DNA of 64,000 bases from Alphaproteobacteria bacterium (GTDB taxonomy: Bacteria > Pseudomonadota > Alphaproteobacteria > Micropepsales > Micropepsaceae). The stretch is taken from NCBI GenBank assembly GCA_028871795.1, contig JAGWMG010000004.1, positions 248,001-312,000 of the forward strand. The letters are read 5' to 3'. The position numbers and the translations under genes were made by a program. Shown here one piece after another: positions 57,987 to 64,000 of the stretch (within the stretch, counting starts at the first letter, position 1; every line of letters begins with the position of its first letter). A model generated the notes under the pieces. That model saw only the letters and a program-made list of their open reading frames with translations, was not told the DNA's origin and made no database searches.

Positions 57987-59000
57987 ATGAAATCGTCAGG
58001 TGACGGGCTTGTCTCGGGATCGGGGTACGCCTTGAAATTCAAAAGGGGACTTGCCGCCCGGATGGCTGGCCGCGCCGCCGTTGCGGTGGGTTTGGCGGCT
58101 TGCGCTGCTCTGTTCGTTGCCTCGGCGCACGCCGCGGACCTCTGCAACAACACCAACACGGGCGGTGTGCTCAACAATCCGTCCAGCCACCGTACCCCGT
58201 GCAATCTCGGCCAACCGGCGCACATCACCCAGCTCGTCACCTACCATTGGAACAATGGCATGGGCGCGAGGCCGGGGACGATCCTGCTGTTCAGCCCGAA
58301 CACCGGGAACCAGTGGGGACCGTTCCCCGCCAGCGGTTCGTCGGGCCAGGGCGGCAAGGCCAACGTCAACTGGACGGCGAATGTGAACATCTCCGTGCCG
58401 GCAGGACTCTATCAGGTGATCGATTCCGACCCTTCAACCTGGTCTTGGAACAGCACCTCCGGCGGGTATGGCTTCGCGATTGTCAGCGGCAACTACACTT
58501 TCGGCGGCAAGTACACCTACAGTGCTCCAACGCCGACGCCCGTGCGCAGGCTGATCCTGCCGCAGCCGTCGCCGACGCCCAGAACGCTGCCGAACCCGAT
58601 GCCGCCACCGCCGTCGCCGGCAACGCTCCCGCTGCCCAACCCCTGCCACGCCAATTCGGCCACCTACCTTGAGCTGGCCAAGCCGGTGTGCTCGGGTCCG
58701 CCCGGGACAACCCTGACGCTCTACGTCAGCCGTGCCGGCCTGAAAATGCGGCCGACGGCGGCGATCTTCAAGCGCGGTCCCATTGGGCAAATGTTGTTCG
58801 CCAATGTGAACCTGCCTTACGGTCCGGCGTTGTTCCAGCAGCCGCTCACTCTGACCAGGGGCGATGGGCTGATGCCGGGGAGTCTTTACACGGTCGCGAT
58901 TCCCGCCGGCGCGTGCCTGACCGGACGCAACCACATGTGGGCCTTCGACATCGAAATCCCAAACGGCGGCGATATTGACGTCGTCAGCGTGCAGTGCTGA
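57987..59000 (+). CDS. secreted two-domain hypothetical protein with Pro-rich hinge
   Basis: The 337-residue product starts at ATG 57987 behind GGGAG. It has a long positively charged lead and signal peptide (ending SAHAADLC). Domain 1 (about 50-165) has YHWNNGMGARPGTILLF and a Trp-rich segment typical of a secreted beta domain; a Pro/Thr/Ser hinge (about 170-205) follows; domain 2 (about 210-337) has paired Cys and a CLTGRNHMWAFDIEIPNG end. Similar proteins are known only as hypothetical. Export and surface interaction are likely; function unknown. Confidence 0.65.
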   Translation: MKSSGDGLVSGSGYALKFKRGLAARMAGRAAVAVGLAACAALFVASAHAADLCNNTNTGGVLNNPSSHRTPCNLGQPAHITQLVTYHWNNGMGARPGTILLFSPNTGNQWGPFPASGSSGQGGKANVNWTANVNISVPAGLYQVIDSDPSTWSWNSTSGGYGFAIVSGNYTFGGKYTYSAPTPTPVRRLILPQPSPTPRTLPNPMPPPPSPATLPLPNPCHANSATYLELAKPVCSGPPGTTLTLYVSRAGLKMRPTAAIFKRGPIGQMLFANVNLPYGPALFQQPLTLTRGDGLMPGSLYTVAIPAGACLTGRNHMWAFDIEIPNGGDIDVVSVQC

Positions 59001-59025
59001 TTTAAGCGGGGGCGGAATGACCTGA

Positions 59026-59051
59026 AGCGGCGGCTCCACTAGGGGCCGCCG
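59026..59051 (+). terminator. GC-rich hairpin, possible terminator
   Basis: An 11-bp stem GCGGCGGCTCC/GGGGCCGCCGC (one G-U pair) with ACTA loop, 25 bp after the secreted-protein stop. There is no T-run, so it may be a rho-dependent or attenuating structure. Confidence 0.4.
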
Positions 59052-59123
59052 CGTCGCTTGGGAGGTATCGGCACGTCGGGCTTCACGCTAGACGTGCCCG
59101 TCCGGCCAGCGAACGAGCGAGCA

Positions 59124-59576
59124 ATGCCGTCTCATTCCGAATCTCGCCTTGTGCAGTATCCGGCCACCCTGATGTACGCGATTGTGGCGGACGTCGAGCG
59201 GTATCCGGAGTTCTTGCCCTGGTGTGCCGGCTTACGCGTGTTGTCCCGCGAACGCATCGGCGGGCGCGATCGTCTGCTGGCGGAAATGCTGGTCGGCTTC
59301 GGGGCGCTGCGCGAACGCTACACCAGTCGCGTCGCGCTCGACGCCGTGGAGCGCACCGTCGACGTGACGCAGACCGACGGCCCGTTCCGGCAACTGGAAA
59401 GCCACTGGCGCATCGCGCCGGACGGCGAGGGCTGCCGCGTGGACTTCTCCATCGCCTTCGAATTCAAAAACGCCTTGCTCAACGCCGTGGCCGGCAGCGC
59501 CTTCGAACATGCGCTGCTGAAGATGACGGACGCTTTCGAGGCGCGGGCGAAGGCGCTGTCGGGCAGGAGCGGCTAA
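59124..59576 (+). CDS. RatA/COQ10-type ubiquinone-binding START protein
   Basis: The 150-residue protein has the START-like fold with RYPEFLPWCAG, and ALRERYTSRVALD and GPFRQLESHWRI strands, typical of Coq10/RatA. Coq10 binds ubiquinone and supports respiration; the toxin label RatA applies to enterobacterial relatives and need not hold here. ATG 59124 is the conserved start (MPSHSESR). It is convergent with the Hcp-like gene with a 4-bp overlap. Confidence 0.88.
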   Translation: MPSHSESRLVQYPATLMYAIVADVERYPEFLPWCAGLRVLSRERIGGRDRLLAEMLVGFGALRERYTSRVALDAVERTVDVTQTDGPFRQLESHWRIAPDGEGCRVDFSIAFEFKNALLNAVAGSAFEHALLKMTDAFEARAKALSGRSG

Positions 59577-60139
59577 TACCTCGTCGGCTGCGTCGCGGGC
59601 GCGGCCATCGGGTGCTGCATCATGGGCATGGCGTTCATGCGCGGCGTCGTGTCGGACCGGTACGCTATCATAGATTTTGCGAAGTTGAGCGTGATCGTTT
59701 CGGTCGGCATATATCCGCCTGCGCCCGCGTTATTCACCGAACTGATGAGGACATCTTGAAGCGTGATCACTTCGATGCGGCCGCCGGAAACGACCTCCTC
59801 GATAACGACGCTCTTGAAGTGCTGTCCATTGGCGCACGCCAATGTCAGCTTCGGCGAAGCGCTGTCGACCGTTTTTGTGATTTTGATGTCACCCATGCTG
59901 GCCCTGCCGGCACCCGCGCCGCTTGTCGCCGACCCTACCGTCGCTGCTCTGCCGACGCCCCATTGGAAGCTCGACACCTCGATCCAGCCGGAATGCTTGC
60001 TGTCCGTGGATTTTCCCAGGATGCCGGGGATCTGCATATAGGCGTTGGCTGCCGCATGCGCATTCTGCACCAGCAGACCTGCCGCGAATGCCAGCCCGAG
60101 AACGAACGCACCGGCGCGATGTGTCGCAAAGCCGCTCAT
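59573..60139 (-). CDS. exported Hcp-like protein
   Basis: The 188-residue protein has a signal peptide (ending NAHAA) and then the Hcp fold: AYMQIPGILGKSTDSKHSGWIEVSSFQWG, the DIKITKTVDSASPKLTLACANGQHFKSVVIEEV run and YMPTETITLNFAK. It ends in a Met/Pro-rich tail. Cytoplasmic Hcp of T6SS has no signal peptide and no T6SS gene is nearby, so this is an orphan, Sec-exported member. It could be a repurposed surface or periplasmic ring protein. Confidence 0.8.
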   Translation of the reverse strand: MSGFATHRAGAFVLGLAFAAGLLVQNAHAAANAYMQIPGILGKSTDSKHSGWIEVSSFQWGVGRAATVGSATSGAGAGRASMGDIKITKTVDSASPKLTLACANGQHFKSVVIEEVVSGGRIEVITLQDVLISSVNNAGAGGYMPTETITLNFAKSMIAYRSDTTPRMNAMPMMQHPMAAPATQPTRY

Positions 60140-60232
60140 GGGGAACCCCGTCTGTTGTTGCAGGGCGATGCTATCGCCGAATGTTTCGACCGCAAACCGG
60201 AAAGTAACCGCAGCTTTCTTGTGGCATTGCGG

Positions 60233-60721
60233 CTAAAGCAGCTCTTGCAGCAGCGTCAGCGCCGCTTCCACCGTCTTCAAGCGCACTTGTGTGCGGCCGA
60301 TGTCTCCGAAGCGGCGTTCCTCGTGGAGAGTCGGGCCGCCTTTGAGACAGGCGGCCATGTGAACGAGTCCCACCGGCTTCGCCTTGGTGCCGCCCCCGGG
60401 TCCGGCGATCCCAGTGACGGCAAGCGACAGATGCGCGCCGGATTTCGCCGCCGCTCCTTCGGCCATGGCGCGCGCGACGGCTTCTGATACCGCACCGTAC
60501 TTCACGATCAGGGCGTGCGGCACGCCCAGCAATTCTTCCTTAGAGGCGTTGGAATAGGTCACGAGCCCACGCTCCAGTACATCCGACGAGCCGGGAATTT
60601 CCGTCAGCAATCCGGCGATCAAGCCGCCGGTGCAGCTCTCCGCCGTGACCAGACGCAGGCCTTTCGCCCGCGCCGCGTCGAGCACGGTCTTTGCGAGGGG
60701 GAGAAGAGCAGGGGAGAACAT
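60233..60721 (-). CDS. CinA C-terminal domain protein (NMN amidohydrolase, PncC-type)
   Basis: The 162-residue protein is the stand-alone CinA domain that deamidates nicotinamide mononucleotide. Signatures are TAESCTGGLIAGLLTEIPGSSDVLERGLVTYSN and GIAGPGGGTKAKPVGLVH. It starts at ATG 60721 and overlaps the pgpA stop by one base (TGATG), the third gene of an ispDF-pgpA-cinA unit. Confidence 0.93.
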   Translation of the reverse strand: MFSPALLPLAKTVLDAARAKGLRLVTAESCTGGLIAGLLTEIPGSSDVLERGLVTYSNASKEELLGVPHALIVKYGAVSEAVARAMAEGAAAKSGAHLSLAVTGIAGPGGGTKAKPVGLVHMAACLKGGPTLHEERRFGDIGRTQVRLKTVEAALTLLQELL

Positions 60722-61173
60722 CACGCCAGTCCGAAATGCGCGAGCAGAAATACGATAACACCCGCCATCGCACCCGCCACGATGTCGTCGGCAACGATGC
60801 CAACGCCGCCCGCCAGTTTCTCTGCCGCCGATACCGGCCAGAGCTTGGTCATGTCGAACAGGCGGAATGCCAGGAACGCAAGTGCAAAGCCCCACAATGT
60901 CAGCGGCGCAAAGGTGCAGGCAACCCATTGCCCCGCCACCTCGTCGATCACGCATTCGGAGGGATCGCCGCGGCCGCATTCGCGGGCGTAGTTGCCCGAA
61001 AGTGGAATTGCCGCCAATCCCACCGCCACGCCGAGTCCCAGCAGCACCCAGTGGCCAGCGGCCACCGCGATCGGCCAGGCGGTCAGCGCCGCCGCCAGAC
61101 TTGCCGCCGTGCCCGGCGCGACCGGCACGCGGCCGATACCGAACAGCGTCGCAGTTTGTTTGGTCCAACTCAT
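60721..61173 (-). CDS. pgpA: phosphatidylglycerophosphatase A
   Basis: The 150-residue membrane enzyme removes phosphate from PGP to make phosphatidylglycerol. The N-terminal [15 protein letters not shown], the DEVAGQW metal motif and [10 protein letters not shown] near the C-terminus are family marks; about four membrane segments are visible. The ATG overlaps the ispDF stop by 4 bp and it is coupled to cinA downstream. Confidence 0.94.
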   Translation of the reverse strand: MSWTKQTATLFGIGRVPVAPGTAASLAAALTAWPIAVAAGHWVLLGLGVAVGLAAIPLSGNYARECGRGDPSECVIDEVAGQWVACTFAPLTLWGFALAFLAFRLFDMTKLWPVSAAEKLAGGVGIVADDIVAGAMAGVIVFLLAHFGLA

Positions 61174-62318
61174 GGCAACCTTACGGTCGCCAACGCCTGC
61201 GCCGCAAGTCCTTCGCGCCGTCCGGTGAAGCCAAGACCCTCGGTGGTGGTCGCCTTGACGCTGACGCGCGAAACGTCGAGGCCGAGAATTTCCGCGATCT
61301 TCGCGCGCATCGCCTCGCGATGCGGCGAGACCTTCGGCCGTTCGCAGATGATGGTGACGTCGCAATGCACGATAGCTCCGCCCTTGTCGCGCACCAGGCC
61401 GGCGGCATGGTCCAGGAATTTCCGGGATGGCGCGCCGCGCCAGCGTTCGTCCGTAGGCGGAAAATGTTGCCCGATGTCGCCTGCCGCGACGGCCCCGAGG
61501 ATGGCGTCGGTCAGGGCGTGAAGGCCGGCATCCGCGTCGGAGTGGCCTTCCAGGGCATGGTCGTGGGGGATTTTCACGCCGCACAGCCAGACGTGGTCTC
61601 CGGGCACGAAGCGGTGCACGTCATAGCCCGATCCGGTGCGCACCTCGCCCAGGCGCGCGGAAAGCAAACCTTCGGCTACCGCAAAATCCTCCGCCGTCGT
61701 TACTTTCATATTGGTTTCTTCGCCCGGCACGGCGACGATTTTCAAACCGGCCAATTCCGCCAACGCCATGTCGTCCGTCACGTCGTGCGCGGCATGGTCG
61801 CGATGCGCCTTCAGGATCTTCCCGAAGCGGAACCCTTGCGGCGTCTGCGCCCGCAGCAAGCCGTCGCGCGGCACAGTGATCCATTTGCCGTTGTCCAGCC
61901 TGCGCAAGGTGTCGGCGACCGTCAGCAGCGGTATGGCGGCGTCGGCGCCGGCTTGCAGCGCGGCGATCACGCCGTCGATCAGGCGGGACGAGACAAGCGG
62001 GCGGGCCGCGTCGTGGATCAGCACGAAATCCGGAGCGGCTTCGGCCAAAGCTTCGAGTCCGCGGCGAACGGAGTCCTGGCGCGTGGCGCCTCCGATGGCG
62101 GGCGGGAGCAGTTTCAGTCCCGACACCGCCGTCTGATAGCGCGCCTCCTGTCCCGGGCCGATCATCACTTGGACGAGCGCGCCCGGCCGGTGGCAAAACG
62201 CTTCCACGGAGCGGCGTAGCATCGGCAACCCGAGCAGGGGGACATACTGCTTGGGCGCTTGTCCTCCGGCGCGTTCGCCTTTGCCGGCGGCGACGATCAG
62301 AATGGCGGTTGTCGGCAT
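61170..62318 (-). CDS. ispDF: bifunctional IspD/IspF (MEP cytidylyltransferase / MEcPP synthase)
   Basis: The 382-residue fusion makes CDP-ME and MEcPP. IspD (1-225) has [16 protein letters not shown] and [10 protein letters not shown]; IspF (226-382) has GSGYDVHRF with zinc Asp/His, [13 protein letters not shown] and FPPTDERW. The single-chain form is typical of alphaproteobacteria. ATG 62318 was chosen; the frame runs further upstream without support. It diverges from ntrB with 124 bp between; the dusB gene often found beside ntrB is absent here. Confidence 0.96.
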   Translation of the reverse strand: MPTTAILIVAAGKGERAGGQAPKQYVPLLGLPMLRRSVEAFCHRPGALVQVMIGPGQEARYQTAVSGLKLLPPAIGGATRQDSVRRGLEALAEAAPDFVLIHDAARPLVSSRLIDGVIAALQAGADAAIPLLTVADTLRRLDNGKWITVPRDGLLRAQTPQGFRFGKILKAHRDHAAHDVTDDMALAELAGLKIVAVPGEETNMKVTTAEDFAVAEGLLSARLGEVRTGSGYDVHRFVPGDHVWLCGVKIPHDHALEGHSDADAGLHALTDAILGAVAAGDIGQHFPPTDERWRGAPSRKFLDHAAGLVRDKGGAIVHCDVTIICERPKVSPHREAMRAKIAEILGLDVSRVSVKATTTEGLGFTGRREGLAAQALATVRLP

Positions 62319-62442
62319 GAAGGCTCCGGAATCGTTCTTTTCTTGGTAGCACGGGTGCGCCGTTCCGCGCCTTCTGAAGTTCGCAGTTGCACATATTATC
62401 AGCACGGCACTATGATGCCTACGAAATGGGCATGATACCATC

Positions 62443-63558
62443 GTGATCGCGGACCTCAAGCAACCTGTCGAAAGCCCTGCGGCAAGCGTCATCGCCAATG
62501 CGTTGCCGATGCCCGTGATCGTGGTCGGCCCCCAGCAACAGATCGTTTTCGTGAACCCGGCCGCCGAGCAGTTCTTCGACATGGGCGCCGGCCTGCTCCT
62601 CAAACAGAAGCTCACCGACCTGATCCCGTTCGGCAGTCCGCTGCTCCAATTGATCGGCCAAGCGGTGGAGCGGCGCGCCTCCGTCGGAGAACGCGACGTC
62701 GATCTGTCGACGCCGCGGCATGGCGAGCGGATCGCCGATCTCATCGTCACGCCGCTGCCGGGACCTGACGGCGCGGCCATCGTGATGCTGCAGGAACGCA
62801 GCCTGGCGCAGCGCATCGACCGTCAATTGCTCCATCGCGGCGCGGTGCGTTCGATGCACGGCATGGCGGCGGTGCTGGCGCACGAAATCAAGAATCCGCT
62901 GGCCGGCATTCGCGGCGCGGCGCAATTGATCGAGGAACATCTGCCGCCGAACGAGCGCGATCTGACCCGGCTCATCTGCGACGAGGCCGACCGCATCCGC
63001 GCCCTGGTCGACCGGATGGAATCCTTCGGCGACACACGCGCCTTTCCGCGTGCGCCGGTCAACATCCACGAAGTGCTGGATCGCGTCCGCCGCGTCGCCG
63101 AAACCAGCTTCGCCAGGCACGTCGGCTTCGTCGAGACGTTCGATCCTTCGTTGCCGCATGTGTTGGGCGACCGCGACCAGCTCATCCAAGTGTTCATGAA
63201 TCTGGTGCGCAATGCCGCCGACGCGGTGCCCGAGGCCGGCGGCGAGATCACGCTCACCACCGGATACCGCCCCGGCGTGCGCTTCGGCGCGGCGGTGGCG
63301 GGCGAACGCCTGAGCCTGCCGCTCCAGGTGACGGTAAAAGACAACGGCGCGGGGGTTCCCTCCGATCTGATGCCCTACATCTTTGATCCCTTCGTGACCA
63401 CCAAACACGGCGGCTCGGGCTTGGGCCTGGCCCTGGTCGCCAAGATCGTCGGCGACCATGGCGGCGTCATCGAGTGCGATTCCGTTCCGCGCCGCACCGT
63501 GTTCCGCATCCTGCTGCCGAAAGCGGCAAACGACAGCGAAGGAATCCGCGATGCCTGA
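62443..63558 (+). CDS. ntrB: nitrogen regulation sensor histidine kinase NtrB
   Basis: NtrB phosphorylates NtrC under nitrogen limitation and is controlled by PII. The 371-residue protein starts at GTG 62443, has an N-terminal PAS domain (about 15-120), the H-box [17 protein letters not shown], and the ATPase domain with [12 protein letters not shown] (N-box), DNGAGVPSD and [14 protein letters not shown]. No membrane segment, as expected for NtrB. It overlaps ntrC by 8 bp. Confidence 0.96.
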   Translation: MIADLKQPVESPAASVIANALPMPVIVVGPQQQIVFVNPAAEQFFDMGAGLLLKQKLTDLIPFGSPLLQLIGQAVERRASVGERDVDLSTPRHGERIADLIVTPLPGPDGAAIVMLQERSLAQRIDRQLLHRGAVRSMHGMAAVLAHEIKNPLAGIRGAAQLIEEHLPPNERDLTRLICDEADRIRALVDRMESFGDTRAFPRAPVNIHEVLDRVRRVAETSFARHVGFVETFDPSLPHVLGDRDQLIQVFMNLVRNAADAVPEAGGEITLTTGYRPGVRFGAAVAGERLSLPLQVTVKDNGAGVPSDLMPYIFDPFVTTKHGGSGLGLALVAKIVGDHGGVIECDSVPRRTVFRILLPKAANDSEGIRDA

Positions 63559-64000
63559 GGGCACGATCCTGATCGCCGACGACGACTCGGCGATCCGCAC
63601 CGTTCTGAACCAGGCCCTGGGACGCGCCGGCTACGACGTGCGCACGACCGGAACGGCGGCGGGCTTGTGGCGCTGGGTGTCGGCGGGCGACGGCAATCTC
63701 GTCATCACCGACGTCATCCTGCCCGACGAGAACGGCTTCGATCTCATCCCGCGCATCAAGCGGCTGAGGCCGGATCTGCCGGTAGTCGTGATGAGCGCGC
63801 AGAACACCATTCTGACGGCGATCACGGCGGCGGAGCGCGGCGCCTTCGATTATCTGCCCAAGCCGTTCGATCTCAAGGAACTGACCGCCGTCGTCCAGCG
63901 CGCGCTCGCCAGCCCCCGGGCGAAGCCCGAGACGCCGGCGGACGAGGAGGGCACCGACGGCCTGCCGCTAATCGGCCGCTCCCCGGCAATGCAGGAAATC
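63551..64000 (+). CDS. ntrC: nitrogen regulation response regulator NtrC (5' part)
   Basis: Only the first 150 residues are in the window. The receiver domain shows ADDDSAIR (acidic pocket), the phospho-acceptor Asp in [11 protein letters not shown], the Thr/Ser-type MSAQNT and the KPF Lys. A linker leads to GRSPAMQEI, the start of the sigma-54 AAA+ domain, cut at the edge. It forms a two-component pair with NtrB and activates nitrogen-assimilation genes. Confidence 0.95.
   Translation, partial: MPEGTILIADDDSAIRTVLNQALGRAGYDVRTTGTAAGLWRWVSAGDGNLVITDVILPDENGFDLIPRIKRLRPDLPVVVMSAQNTILTAITAAERGAFDYLPKPFDLKELTAVVQRALASPRAKPETPADEEGTDGLPLIGRSPAMQEI

Overview
The window is a GC-rich bacterial chromosome segment that reads as an alphaproteobacterium. 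The evidence is gene order and family content: bolA / J-domain gene / cobS / cobT, the fused ispDF gene followed by pgpA and cinA, ubiG next to lysC-ptsP, prfA-prmC-DUF4167-clpB, ntrBC, a PtsP nitrogen-PTS enzyme I, and a perfect CtrA-type box. The absence of photosynthesis or symbiosis genes and the set of secreted hypothetical proteins would fit a soil heterotroph; a Rhizomicrobium/Micropepsis-like lineage is a guess from overall flavour, not a demonstrated assignment. Most of the window is conserved core genome; no tRNA, rRNA or CRISPR array was seen.

Layout. 1-115 is the edge of an unidentified neighbour. 116-2111 is a complete IS1595-family insertion sequence with inverted ends, an 8-bp target duplication and two passenger genes, one of them with a RusA-like DxDxxxK motif. 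2112-2446 is an unusual intergenic stretch holding a GAAC-N7-GAAC (LexA-type) site, a phased CGAATC triplet and two inverted DnaA-box-like nonamers. 2447-8995 holds methylmalonyl-CoA mutase, an S9 peptidase, a ketopantoate-reductase-like protein, a DUF3108 protein and ribosomal protein L28. 9183-13793 holds a VUT-like membrane protein, cobT-cobS, a J-domain protein and bolA. 13801-19854 holds a CBS-domain membrane protein, aroB-aroK and, divergently, a small membrane protein, a secreted protein and xerD. 19879-28143 holds an ABM-like protein, accA, a polytopic membrane protein, a CsgG/SH3 protein, an amidohydrolase and secA.

28288-36557 holds argJ, a methyltransferase, mutT with a tiny Flp-type pilin gene behind a CtrA box, a RuBisCO-like protein overlapping a cupin gene, an NDUFAF5-like protein with a lost SAM motif, comF-grxC-nit-DUF1178 and ubiG. 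36639-48326 is a co-directional core block: lysC, ptsP, a small exported protein, rodZ, ispG, prfA, prmC, a DUF4167 gene and clpB. 48339-55616 holds an M23 peptidase, a PadR-controlled membrane sensor pair with a perfect operator palindrome, an AT-richer AbiV-like gene, an arylamine N-acetyltransferase, a methyltransferase and an acyl-activating enzyme. 55712-64000 holds lipA, an OmpA-type and a secreted two-domain protein, ratA/COQ10, an exported Hcp-like protein, cinA-pgpA-ispDF and ntrB-ntrC (ntrC runs off the edge).

How genes work together: aroK/aroB supply chorismate; ispG and ispDF are two parts of the MEP isoprenoid pathway, and the RuBisCO-like protein plus cupin pair could feed that pathway through an MTA-isoprenoid shunt (inference). 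MCM needs cobalamin, and CobS/CobT are chelatase subunits, but CobN is not in the window. prfA/prmC, lysC/ptsP and ntrB/ntrC are functional pairs. The most interesting items are the cargo-bearing IS, the RLP-cupin pair, the CtrA-box/pilin unit, the exported Hcp and the AbiV-like gene.
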